Source of the DNA: Sphingomonas zeae | GTDB taxonomy: Bacteria; Pseudomonadota; Alphaproteobacteria; Sphingomonadales; Sphingomonadaceae | Assembly (NCBI RefSeq): GCF_014197135.1 | Contig: NZ_JACIFA010000002.1 | Span: forward strand, 186,001-250,000 | Direction of reading: 5' to 3' | Length of the DNA stretch: 64,000 nt | Shown: piece after piece, positions 8,205 through 16,639 of the stretch | Position numbering within the stretch: position 1 is the first letter of the stretch | How the letters are laid out: the number at the start of each line of letters is the position of its first letter | Program-made: the position numbers and the translations under genes | The notes under the pieces: generated by a model | Databases searched by the model: none | What the model was told of the DNA's origin: nothing | What the model saw: only the letters and a program-made list of their open reading frames with translations

Positions 8205-9251
8205 ATGACGACCCGCGACACATTCCTCGCCGAAGCGGCCAAGCGCATCCTCATCACCGATGGCGCGTTCGGGACCGAAATCCAGAACTGGAAGCTGGAC
8301 GAGGCGGCCTATGCGGGGACGCTGGGCCTGTCCCATGACCAGAAGGGCAATAACGACATTCTGGCGCTGACCAAGCCCGAGGTGCCCGAGTCCATCCACC
8401 GCGCCTATTTCGAGGCAGGCGCGGACATCGCCGAGACCAACACCTTTTCCGCCAACCGGATCAGCCAGGCCGATTACGGTGCCGAGCATCTGGTGCGCGA
8501 GATCAATATCGAGAGTGCGAAGCTCGCCCGCCGCCTCGCCGACGAATATCAGGCGAAGGACGGCCGCCCCCGCTTCGTCGCGGGCGCGATCGGGCCGACC
8601 AACAAGACCTTGTCGCTGTCGCCCGACGTCAACGATCCGGGCTATCGCGAGATCGATTTCGATTTCCTCAAGAACGTGTACCGCGAACAGATCGATGCGC
8701 TCGTCGAGGGGGGCGCGGATTTCATCTTGATCGAGACGGTGTTCGATACGCTGAACGCCAAGGCCGGGATCATGGCCACGATCGAGGCGGGCGAGGCGCT
8801 GGGCCGCGAGATCCCGATCATGCTGTCGATGACGCTGACCGACCTGTCGGGCCGGAACCTGTCGGGCCACACGGTTGAGGCCTTCTGGCACGCGGTGCGC
8901 CATGCCAGGCCGCTGACCATCGGGCTGAACTGCTCGTTCGGCGCGGAACAGCTGCGCCCGCATGTGAAGACGCTGAGCGAGATCTGCGACACGCTGATCA
9001 TGATCTATCCCAATGCCGGGCTGCCCAACGAACTGGGCGCCTATGACGAGGCGCCGGTCACCACCGCCGGTCTGGTCGGCGAATGGGCGGTCGAGGGACA
9101 GGTCAATGTGCTGGGCGGCTGCTGCGGCTCGACGCCCGCGCATATCAAGGCGATCGCCGATAAGGTTCGGGGGATGAAGCCCCGCACAATACCGACCCCG
9201 CCCGTCGTCACCCGCCTTGCCGGGCTGGAGCCGTTCACGATGGCGGCCTGA
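8205..9251 (+). CDS. metH: Methionine synthase, homocysteine S-methyltransferase subunit (MetH N-terminal module)
   Basis: 348 residues covering only the homocysteine-binding module of MetH. It begins near ITDGAFGTEIQNW. The zinc-binding cysteines are in GLNCSFG (about residue 245) and GGCCGSTPAHIKAI (about residue 304). Folate, B12 and activation modules are missing here and encoded by the next gene, so methionine synthase is split into two polypeptides. The split falls at the natural linker between modules. Start ATG 8205 follows GGAGCAAGACG. Homocysteine plus 5-methyl-THF gives methionine when both subunits act together. Confidence 0.95.
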   Translation: MTTRDTFLAEAAKRILITDGAFGTEIQNWKLDEAAYAGTLGLSHDQKGNNDILALTKPEVPESIHRAYFEAGADIAETNTFSANRISQADYGAEHLVREINIESAKLARRLADEYQAKDGRPRFVAGAIGPTNKTLSLSPDVNDPGYREIDFDFLKNVYREQIDALVEGGADFILIETVFDTLNAKAGIMATIEAGEALGREIPIMLSMTLTDLSGRNLSGHTVEAFWHAVRHARPLTIGLNCSFGAEQLRPHVKTLSEICDTLIMIYPNAGLPNELGAYDEAPVTTAGLVGEWAVEGQVNVLGGCCGSTPAHIKAIADKVRGMKPRTIPTPPVVTRLAGLEPFTMAA

Positions 9252-9260
9252 CCCGCAAAG

Positions 9261-9366
9261 CCCCTCCCCTTCAGGGGAGGGGTTGGGGGTGGGGCGTGGC
9301 CTCCATCCCGGACCTTTGACTGCCTGGACAGGCCCCACCCCAACCCCTCCCCTGAAGGGGAGGGGC
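9261..9366. repeat. Palindromic GC-rich intergenic element, copy 2
   Basis: CCCCTCCCCTTCAGGGGAGG, then GGGGGTGGGG, a spacer, and the mirror-image CCCCACCCC and CCCCTCCCCTGAAGGGGAGG. The two ends are near-perfect inverted repeats. It fills the gap between the two metH genes and is the subtype found inserted in murD. Confidence 0.85.
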
Positions 9367-9379
9367 TAGGAACAAGACG

Positions 9380-11977
9380 ATGACCACCAACACCTCCACC
9401 AATTTCGTCAATGTCGGCGAGCGGACCAACGTCACCGGATCGGCGGCGTTCAAGAAGATGATCCTGGCGGGTGACTATGCCCGCGCGGTGGAGGTGGCGC
9501 GCAGCCAGGTCGAGAATGGCGCGCAGGTGGTCGACGTCAACATGGATGAAGGGCTGCTCGACGCCGAATACGCCATGACGACCTTCCTCAAGCTGATCGC
9601 CGCCGAGCCCGACATCGCGCGCGTGCCGATCATGATCGACAGCTCAAAATGGAGCGTGATCGAGGCGGGGCTGAAGTGCGTCAGCGGCAAGCCCATCGTC
9701 AATTCGATCAGCATGAAGGAAGGCGAGGAAACGTTCCTTCATTATGCCCGCCGCTGCATGGCGTACGGCGCGGCGGTGGTCGTCATGGCGTTCGACGAGG
9801 TCGGCCAGGCCGACACCAAGGAGCGCAAGGTCGAGATTTGCGCGCGCGCCTATGACCTGCTGATGTCGATCGGTTTCCCGCCCGAGGACATCATCTTCGA
9901 CCCCAATGTCTTCGCGGTCGCCACCGGCATCGAAGAGCACAACAATTACGGCGTCGACTTCATCGAGGCATGTCGCGAAATCAAGGCGCGCTGCCCGCAC
10001 GTCCATATCTCTGGCGGCCTGTCGAACCTGTCGTTCAGCTTCCGCGGCAACGAGCCGGTGCGCCGCGCGATGCATTCGGTGTTTCTGTACCATGCCATTC
10101 CGGCGGGCATGGACATGGCGATCGTCAATGCGGGCCAGCTGGACGTGTATGACACGATCGACCCCGAACTGCGCCAGGCGTGCGAGGATGTGGTCCTAAA
10201 CCGCGATCCCGAGGCTGGCGAGCGGTTGGTGGCGCTGGCCGAGCGCTATCGCGGCACCGATGCGGTGGCCGAGAAGCAGGCGGCCGAGTGGCGCAGCCTG
10301 CCCGTCACCAAGCGGCTGGAATATGCGCTGGTCAAGGGCATCGACGCGCATGTGGTCGACGATACCGAGGAATGCCGCCAGCAATTCGCGCGGCCGATCG
10401 AGGTGATCGAAGGCCCGCTGATGGACGGCATGAACGTCGTCGGCGACCTGTTCGGCTCCGGCAAGATGTTCCTGCCGCAAGTGGTGAAGTCCGCCCGCGT
10501 GATGAAGAAGGCGGTCGCGCATCTCCTCCCCTTCATCGAGGCGGCGAAGGAGCCGGGCGCCAAGGGCAAAGGCAAGATCGTGCTCGCGACCGTGAAGGGC
10601 GATGTGCACGATATCGGCAAGAACATCGTCGGCGTGGTGCTCCAGTGCAACGGCTTCGAGGTGGTCGATCTGGGCGTCATGGTGCCCTGGTCCAAGATCA
10701 TCGCGGCAGCGAATGAGAATGACGCCGACATGATCGGCCTGTCGGGCCTCATCACCCCCTCGCTGGACGAAATGGTGACGGTGGGCGAGGAGATGCAGCG
10801 CGCGGGCATGACCATGCCGCTGCTGATCGGTGGCGCGACGACTTCCAAGGTCCATACCGCGCTGCGCATCGCGCCCGCTTATTCGGGGCCGGTCGTGCAC
10901 GTCCTCGATGCCAGCCGCGCAGTCGGCGTGGCGACGACCCTCGTCTCCGATACCCAGCGCGACCCCTATGTCGCGCAGGTCGCGGCCGATTACGAAGCGG
11001 TCCGCAAGGCGCGCGAGGGCAAGGGTTCCAACGCGCTCCTGCCGCTGGAGGAAGCGCGCGCGCGCGGCTTCGTTGCCGACATGGCGCTGAAGGCGGGCGA
11101 TCCGAAGCAGCCGGGCGTGCATGTCTATCAGGACTGGGATCTGTCCGACCTGCGCGACTATATTGACTGGACGCCCTTCTTCCGCGCCTGGGAGTTGGCA
11201 GGCAACTTCCCCGCGATCCTGACCGACGAAGTGGTCGGCGAGAGCGCCAGCGGGCTCTATGCCGACGCGCAGGCCATGCTCGACACGATCATCGCCGAGA
11301 AGTGGCTGACCGCGCGCGGGGTGGCCGCGCTCTGGCCCTGCCGTCGCGACGGCGATGACGTGATCCTGACCGCCGATGGCGCGGAAACCCGCATCCCCTT
11401 CCTGCGCCAGCAGATCGCCAAGCGCGAAGGCCGTGCCAATATGTGCCTGGCCGACTTCATCGACCCGGCGGGTGATTGGATCGGCGGCTTTGCGGTCGGC
11501 ATCCACGGCATCGACGCGCATATCGAACGCTTCCGGGCAGGGCATGACGATTACAACGACATCCTGCTGAAGGCGCTGGCCGACCGTCTGGCCGAGGCTT
11601 TTGCCGAACGGCTTCATGCCCATGTCCGCACCGACCTGTGGGGCTATGCGGCGGGCGAGCAGCTGACCAATGAGGCGCTGATCCGCGAGCAATATCGCGG
11701 CATCCGCCCCGCGCCGGGCTATCCGGCCTGCCCGGAACACAGCATCAAGCGGACGCTGTTCGATCTGCTGGGCGCCGAACAGGCCGTAGGGCTGGAACTG
11801 ACCGAGAGCTTCGCAATGCTGCCGACGGCGGCGGTCAGCGGTTTCTACTTCGGGCACGGTCAGGCAGAGTATTTCGGCGTCGCGCGGATCGGCGAGGATC
11901 AAGTGGCCGACTATGCCGTACGACGCGGCGTCGATGCGGTACAGGCAACACGGTGGCTGCGGACCAATCTAGATTAA
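9380..11977 (+). CDS. metH: Methionine synthase, folate/cobalamin-binding and activation subunit (MetH C-terminal modules)
   Basis: 865 residues with the remaining MetH modules in order. Pterin-binding domain about 1-260 ([16 protein letters not shown]). B12 cap about 290-380. B12-binding Rossmann domain with the lower-ligand motif [12 protein letters not shown] near residue 407. AdoMet reactivation domain from about 560 to the end ([20 protein letters not shown]). Together with the 348-residue subunit it equals a full-length MetH. It is the last gene of the ArsR-metF-metH operon. Needs cobalamin. Confidence 0.96.
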   Translation: MTTNTSTNFVNVGERTNVTGSAAFKKMILAGDYARAVEVARSQVENGAQVVDVNMDEGLLDAEYAMTTFLKLIAAEPDIARVPIMIDSSKWSVIEAGLKCVSGKPIVNSISMKEGEETFLHYARRCMAYGAAVVVMAFDEVGQADTKERKVEICARAYDLLMSIGFPPEDIIFDPNVFAVATGIEEHNNYGVDFIEACREIKARCPHVHISGGLSNLSFSFRGNEPVRRAMHSVFLYHAIPAGMDMAIVNAGQLDVYDTIDPELRQACEDVVLNRDPEAGERLVALAERYRGTDAVAEKQAAEWRSLPVTKRLEYALVKGIDAHVVDDTEECRQQFARPIEVIEGPLMDGMNVVGDLFGSGKMFLPQVVKSARVMKKAVAHLLPFIEAAKEPGAKGKGKIVLATVKGDVHDIGKNIVGVVLQCNGFEVVDLGVMVPWSKIIAAANENDADMIGLSGLITPSLDEMVTVGEEMQRAGMTMPLLIGGATTSKVHTALRIAPAYSGPVVHVLDASRAVGVATTLVSDTQRDPYVAQVAADYEAVRKAREGKGSNALLPLEEARARGFVADMALKAGDPKQPGVHVYQDWDLSDLRDYIDWTPFFRAWELAGNFPAILTDEVVGESASGLYADAQAMLDTIIAEKWLTARGVAALWPCRRDGDDVILTADGAETRIPFLRQQIAKREGRANMCLADFIDPAGDWIGGFAVGIHGIDAHIERFRAGHDDYNDILLKALADRLAEAFAERLHAHVRTDLWGYAAGEQLTNEALIREQYRGIRPAPGYPACPEHSIKRTLFDLLGAEQAVGLELTESFAMLPTAAVSGFYFGHGQAEYFGVARIGEDQVADYAVRRGVDAVQATRWLRTNLD

Positions 11978-12013
11978 TGACAAATCGTAAATTCGGTCTC
12001 AATACTGATATGC

Positions 12014-12023
12014 AAGATATCTT
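12014..12023. promoter_or_regulatory. Second AAGATATCTT site, possible weak operator
   Basis: AAGATATCTT is identical to the central 10 bp of the palindrome in the ArsR promoter and is itself symmetric. It lies 37 nt after metH in the AT-rich gap before the EAL gene. The outer bases do not match, so if it is a site it is a weak one. Regulation of the EAL gene by the ArsR-type protein is speculation. Confidence 0.3.
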
Positions 12024-12156
12024 AGTCCACTCGATTTCGTGGTTAATGTAAGTGTTGTGCCTATGCAACTCAGCAAGGCGCCGCTAACTCTCCGCAATAG
12101 TTCTATGCATTCATCAGGGGGCGTGGTGCCTTGGTGGTTGCTGTTCGCGGGGGGAC

Positions 12157-13311
12157 ATGGTCAGGGTGCCGGATGGGGCTTGTGAGATCGAGATCAGCAA
12201 TCTCGAACTGATCGCGGCGTGCTGGGGGCCGCGGATAGGGGACCATGTCGTAAGTCGGATCGCGGCGCGTCTGCGCGAGGCAGGGCTGGCGATCGAACTC
12301 GATGCGAAGTCCGGGCGGTTTCGCATATTGGGTAGCATGCAGAATGGGCGAGCGCCGTCCCAGGACCGCCTTGCCGATCTGTCCTATCGCCTGACTGCGG
12401 AGTCGATATCGATCGAGGCGATCACCGGCGAGCCCGGCGCGGCCGTCCATGCCGTCATGACCTGGCGGAATGACGAGCCGCCGCGATACCGGGGCGCGCG
12501 CGATCCTGGCGAGGGCTGGTTCGCGCTGTACCGGAACGACATGCAATTGGCTGCGCAATCGCTTCGCTGTGCGGACGAGGGTCGGATGACGGTATGTTGG
12601 CAGGCGGTGTGCGACTACCGCGATCCGTCGCGGACCCTGTATCATGAAGGGCTGGTCCGCCTCGACGAACCGGGGGCGGGGCTGTCCCCCGCAGCGATCT
12701 TTCCGGCGCTGGAGCGGACGGGGACCGCGACGACCTTCGACTGGGCGATGGTCCGGCATGTAATGGACGAGCTACGCGCTCATCCCGATGCGGTTCTGGG
12801 CGTCAATATCTCGGCAAGCTCGGCGCACCTCAACGGATGGTGGAGAGGCATATTGTCGGAACTGGCCGAGCGGCCCGATCTGGCGGCGCGGCTGGTCGTC
12901 GAGATTACCGAAACGGAGCCGATCACGCACATTCATGACGCGATTGCCTTTGCGCGGGCGCTGCGCGCGGTGGGGGCGACGCTGGCGCTCGACGATTTCG
13001 GAGCGGGCTTCACATCGATTCGCCAACTGATGGACCTGGTTCCCGCTCTCGTGAAGATTGACGGGCTGTTCCTTCAGCGGGCGACCCGCGACGGCGAGCC
13101 CTGCCAAAGCCTGCCGCATCTCATCGGTCTGATCCGCGAATTGGGCGGGACGGTAATCGTCGAAGGGGTCGAGACCCAGGCCATGGCCGACCTGGCCTTT
13201 GTCAGCGGTGCAATCTGGCAACAGGGCTATTATCATGGTTACCCGGAAGCCGTGCGTAGCGGCAGTGGTCATGGCGAGCCCATGTCACGGCTGGTGTCCG
13301 GCAAGAGCTGA
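12157..13311 (+). CDS. EAL-domain c-di-GMP phosphodiesterase with degenerate GGDEF region
   Basis: 384 residues, no membrane segment. Residues 1-110 resemble a GGDEF fold (NLELIAACWGPRIGDHVVSRI) but the active-site loop has been lost. Residues about 150-375 are an EAL domain: the signature is EGL in YHEGLVRL instead of EAL, while the metal and catalytic residues are retained (VNISA, EITETEP, LALDDFGAGFTS, LVKIDG, IVEGVET, QGYYHGYP). It probably hydrolyses c-di-GMP. GGGGGGA precedes ATG 12157. Confidence 0.88.
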   Translation: MVRVPDGACEIEISNLELIAACWGPRIGDHVVSRIAARLREAGLAIELDAKSGRFRILGSMQNGRAPSQDRLADLSYRLTAESISIEAITGEPGAAVHAVMTWRNDEPPRYRGARDPGEGWFALYRNDMQLAAQSLRCADEGRMTVCWQAVCDYRDPSRTLYHEGLVRLDEPGAGLSPAAIFPALERTGTATTFDWAMVRHVMDELRAHPDAVLGVNISASSAHLNGWWRGILSELAERPDLAARLVVEITETEPITHIHDAIAFARALRAVGATLALDDFGAGFTSIRQLMDLVPALVKIDGLFLQRATRDGEPCQSLPHLIGLIRELGGTVIVEGVETQAMADLAFVSGAIWQQGYYHGYPEAVRSGSGHGEPMSRLVSGKS

Positions 13312-13431
13312 GCACGGCGCCACCAGCTTCCGGATTGATCCTTATCAATATACCTGAGAAATGATCCGCAATCATTTGGCAACAGGGAATCTTTCGGAAC
13401 GTCCCAGGTCCAAGCGGCGTTGGGGCATCCG

Positions 13432-14151
13432 ATGTCAGACACTGAAAGCAGTCTATTCCCCGCTCATGATCCGAGTGAGCCGGAATCCGCCGCGATGCTC
13501 CGCGCCCATATCGCGGAGGCCGATTTCCCATGCGTGGGCGCCAAGGCGGCGATGGCGCGCGGCACGCTCGAAATTCTGGGTGCGCGCGACATCGCCAGCG
13601 CCTGGGATGATTTACGCATCCATGACTCCCTGCGCCGCTTCGCCGAGCGCTACCGGGCCGAGCCGCAACTGTTCCGCAGCTTGGCCGTGGTGTTCGCCGG
13701 GCCGGACACGCTGGACGAGGCGGCGTTCGAGCAGGCGGTGTGGTCGCGCATCCAGTCGCTGTCCGACAAGGATGTCTGGCTGGGCCAGGATTGGGACACG
13801 CGGGTCAGTGCCGATCCGAGCGACCCGCATTTCTCACTCTCCTTTGGCGGCGAAGCATTTTTCGTGGTGGGCCTGCACCCCCAGGCCAGCCGCCCTGCAC
13901 GCCGCTTTCCGCGCCCAGCGATGATCTTCAACCTGCACGACCAGTTCGAGATTCTGCGCGCGCAGGGGAAGTATGAGACGATGCGCGAAAAAATCCTGAT
14001 GCGCGACGAAGCGCTGGCCGGATCGCGCAACCCGATGCTCGCGCGCCACGGCGAGATGAGCGAGGCGCGCCAATATAGCGGCCGCGTGGTCGAGGAGGGC
14101 TGGCGCTGCCCATTCCATTATGCGGGCGGGGCAAGCGAGGCCAAGCCATGA
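13432..14151 (+). CDS. YqcI/YcgG (GntA-like) family protein, possible heme-dependent N-hydroxylase
   Basis: 239 residues matching the YqcI/YcgG family, whose one characterised branch (GntA of guanitoxin biosynthesis) is a heme-dependent N-hydroxylase of a guanidino compound. Conserved stretches are FPCVGAKAA near residue 31, VGLHPQASRPARRFP near 152, IFNLHDQFEILR near 170, SRNPMLARHGEMSEARQYSG near 200 and CPFHY near 230. ATG 13432 is used because the longer reading would need a TTG. It is coupled to the DUF1989 gene by an ATGA overlap. Substrate unknown; no other gnt gene is nearby. Confidence 0.82.
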   Translation: MSDTESSLFPAHDPSEPESAAMLRAHIAEADFPCVGAKAAMARGTLEILGARDIASAWDDLRIHDSLRRFAERYRAEPQLFRSLAVVFAGPDTLDEAAFEQAVWSRIQSLSDKDVWLGQDWDTRVSADPSDPHFSLSFGGEAFFVVGLHPQASRPARRFPRPAMIFNLHDQFEILRAQGKYETMREKILMRDEALAGSRNPMLARHGEMSEARQYSGRVVEEGWRCPFHYAGGASEAKP

Positions 14152-14744
14152 GCGGCGCGACGGTCGAAATCCCGCCGCGCAGCGGCGACGCGTTCCGCAT
14201 GGCCAAGGGCGACAGCCTGACCGTGATCGATCCGCGCGGGCGACAGGTGGCGGATCTGCTGGCCTTCAACGCGGATGATCTGGACGAGGTGATCTCGTCG
14301 GGCCGCACGCTCGATTATGCCGAGACGATCCGGTTGACCAAAGGGCACAAGCTCTATTCCAACCGTTCGCGGGTAATGCTGGAGATCATTGAAGACACGG
14401 TCGGGATGCACGACTTCCTGCTGACGCCGTGTTCGGTCGACACATTCGATCATTTCTACCCCGACCTGCCGCGTCACCGAGGCTGCTTCGGCAATCTGGC
14501 GGCGGCGCTGGAGCCCTATGGCGTGGTGCCCGACCGGATTCCGGTGGCGTTCAACTGTTTCATGAACGTCCCCATCGACGGCGCGACCGGCAAGCTGGAG
14601 GTGCTGCCACCGCTCAGCGGGCCGGGGGACCATATCCGCTTCGTGGCGCATATGGACCTGGTGATCGGCCTGACCGCGTGCTCCGCGCCCGCCTCGAACG
14701 GGGGCAGCTTCAAACCGATCGAATACAGGGTCGAGCAGGCCTGA
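14148..14744 (+). CDS. DUF1989 / urea carboxylase-associated family protein
   Basis: 198 residues of the DUF1989 family, to which the urea carboxylase-associated proteins and the carboxyguanidine deiminase subunits CgdA/CgdB belong. Conserved features are DPRGRQVADLLAF near residue 27, ETIRLTKGHKLYSNRSR near 64, CFMNVPID near 141 and the cysteine region GLTACSAPASNGG near 178. Translational coupling to the GntA-like gene suggests they act on the same compound, plausibly a guanidine or urea derivative. No urea carboxylase or transporter is adjacent. Confidence 0.85.
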   Translation: MSGATVEIPPRSGDAFRMAKGDSLTVIDPRGRQVADLLAFNADDLDEVISSGRTLDYAETIRLTKGHKLYSNRSRVMLEIIEDTVGMHDFLLTPCSVDTFDHFYPDLPRHRGCFGNLAAALEPYGVVPDRIPVAFNCFMNVPIDGATGKLEVLPPLSGPGDHIRFVAHMDLVIGLTACSAPASNGGSFKPIEYRVEQA

Positions 14745-14746
14745 AA

Positions 14747-14876
14747 TCCTCCCCGGCACGGGGAGGGGGACCGCTGCGAAGCGGTGGTGGAGGGGGGGTC
14801 TCCGCACGGTACGTCCTGTGTGGAAGCCCCACTCCGTCAGCGCTGCGCGCTGCCACCTCTCCGTGCCGGGGAGAAT
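14747..14876. repeat. Palindromic GC-rich intergenic element, copy 3
   Basis: TCCTCCCCGGCACGGGGAGG, GGGGACC and a small GCTGCGAAGCGG hairpin are mirrored by GCGCTGCGCGCTG and CTCTCCGTGCCGGGGAGA at the other end. It lies between the convergent DUF1989 and phosphatase genes, where it could terminate both. Confidence 0.8.
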
Positions 14877-14880
14877 ATTT

Positions 14881-16572
14881 TCATCGCCTGCACGTATCCG
14901 CCGCACCAGGATCGAGGTCCAGGCACCGCCCGTCGACCCCCGGCATCGGCAGACCGATCGTCGCCGCCAGCGTCGGCGCAATATCGACGGTTTCCACCGA
15001 AAGCGGCTGTTCGAACCCGGCCATGCCCTTGCGCCAGAACAGGATCGGCACGCGGCGGTCATAGTCCCATGGCGAGCCATGCGTCTCGACATAGCCGGGG
15101 CCGGGCTCCTCGATGGTCGTCACGCGAGGCTTGAGCAGGATCAGCAGGTCGCCCGAGCGCGTGGGGTCATAGGATGACCGCGCCTTTTCCCTCAACGTCC
15201 AGGTTTCGGGCGGGGTGGTCGGCCAGGGCGTCGCCGCGATCTCGTCGCGGGTCAGCGCGGCGGCCACCTGCGGCAGTGCTTCGTAGCGGCGCTTGGCTTC
15301 GGCCAGCACTTTCGCGCGCGTGGCGGCCGGTAAAGCGCGGTCGATATAGATGTCGCCCTCCGCGCTCATCATGATCGGCGGGTCGTTGGGCAGGCCCAAC
15401 GTGCGGGCGATCGCAGCGGCCATCGTCTTGGTCTTGGCCTCGGGCGCGACATGGCTTTCCATCGGCATGGCGCGAAGCTGTTGGCGCTCGGTCATGTCAT
15501 GCGCGCCGTGGTCGGCGGTCAGCATCACCTCATAATCGACGCCGGTCTGGTCGAGCACCTCGAAGAAGCCCGCCAGCGAACGGTCCAGTTCGGCCATCTG
15601 GATGCACATCTCGGCGCCCTGGGTGCCCAGCGCATGGCCGATATAGTCGGTCGCCGACAGGCCCACCGACAGAATGTCGGTCTGCGGACCCTGGCCCAGC
15701 TTCATGTCCTGCACGAAGCCTGCGGCCATCGCCAGCACGGCGGCATCGGCGGCGGGCGAGACGCGGAATGCCTTCAGGTCGCCCGCCGCGCGCTGGAATC
15801 GGCCTGTGCCCAGCGTCTGGCCGCCTACCGTGATCGGCCGGTCGAGCGGCTTGCAGAAACCCGGCAGCGGCATCGGCTCCTGCGGGCGGGCGATCAGGTC
15901 GGCCACCGCCTTGCGGGTGCGCTCCACGACCAGGGGCACGGCGCGTCCGGCATAGGAGACATAGGTCTTGCCGTCCCACCACCAGATCTCGTCCATCTTG
16001 TGTCCGCCCATCATCACGGCGGCACGGTCCTTGCCTGCGACGGAGACGGTACGGACGCGGGGGTCGGCGGTCTTCATCCGCTCGCCCAGCGTCGGGACCT
16101 TCAGATGCTTGTCCGACACGACGTAGTTATTGTGGTCCATGCCCGCGACACTTTCGTCTTCCGAGCAATAGACGATCTTGTCGGGGCGGTTGACGGACTG
16201 GTCGACCCAGTTGTTGGCGATGATCCCGGTATGGGCGGGGCGATAGCCGGTCAGGATGGTCGAGTGGCCGGGGCAGGTCTCGGTCGCGGCATGGCTCTGA
16301 TAGCCCGAGGGAAAGACCGCGCCGGTCAGCAGTCGCGCCATGCCGCCGGTGAAGTGGTTGCGATATTGCGCGAACAGGTCGGCCGAGAACTGGTCGACCG
16401 AGATCGCCACGATCAGCTTGGGCGGCGTCGTGGGGAAGGGGGCTTGCGGCGTGCCCGGCAGGGTGGCGACCGGCGCAGGCGCGGCGCCAGGTACGGGACT
16501 GGCGGTCTGGGCCAGAGCAGGCATGGCGAGCAGCGCGGCGGAGGCGAGGAGCGCGGCAGTCAGGGAGTTCAT
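14881..16572 (-). CDS. Alkaline phosphatase, PafA/SPAP type, periplasmic
   Basis: 563 residues with a signal peptide (MNSLTAALLASAALLAMPALA). It is an alkaline phosphatase superfamily hydrolase: KLIVAISVDQFSADLF gives the metal Asp, TETCPGHSTILTG supplies the nucleophilic Thr, then NNW and GKDRAAV (Lys and Arg substrate contacts of the PafA/SPAP group). Further metal ligands are in SVGLSATDYIGHALG and LTADHGAHDM, with the last His in VETHGSPWDYDRR. The Sphingomonas SPAP enzymes hydrolyse many phosphomonoesters without a Ser nucleophile. ATG 16572 is preferred over an upstream TTG. It is divergent from the DsbD gene. Confidence 0.92.
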   Translation of the reverse strand: MNSLTAALLASAALLAMPALAQTASPVPGAAPAPVATLPGTPQAPFPTTPPKLIVAISVDQFSADLFAQYRNHFTGGMARLLTGAVFPSGYQSHAATETCPGHSTILTGYRPAHTGIIANNWVDQSVNRPDKIVYCSEDESVAGMDHNNYVVSDKHLKVPTLGERMKTADPRVRTVSVAGKDRAAVMMGGHKMDEIWWWDGKTYVSYAGRAVPLVVERTRKAVADLIARPQEPMPLPGFCKPLDRPITVGGQTLGTGRFQRAAGDLKAFRVSPAADAAVLAMAAGFVQDMKLGQGPQTDILSVGLSATDYIGHALGTQGAEMCIQMAELDRSLAGFFEVLDQTGVDYEVMLTADHGAHDMTERQQLRAMPMESHVAPEAKTKTMAAAIARTLGLPNDPPIMMSAEGDIYIDRALPAATRAKVLAEAKRRYEALPQVAAALTRDEIAATPWPTTPPETWTLREKARSSYDPTRSGDLLILLKPRVTTIEEPGPGYVETHGSPWDYDRRVPILFWRKGMAGFEQPLSVETVDIAPTLAATIGLPMPGVDGRCLDLDPGAADTCRR

Positions 16573-16639
16573 GGGCAACCTTGATGCAAAGCGGGGACAG
16601 GGACGCTATGGAACGCGAAAGCGGGTTAGGGCAAGGTCG

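Noticed and set aside
9261..9366. Element between the metH genes as a riboswitch (B12 or SAM)
   Set aside because: It is a mirror-image repeat shared with murD and other gaps and lacks any conserved riboswitch core.
10196..11902. 568-codon minus-strand frame inside the second metH gene
   Set aside because: Shadow frame: no ribosome site, no recognised domain.
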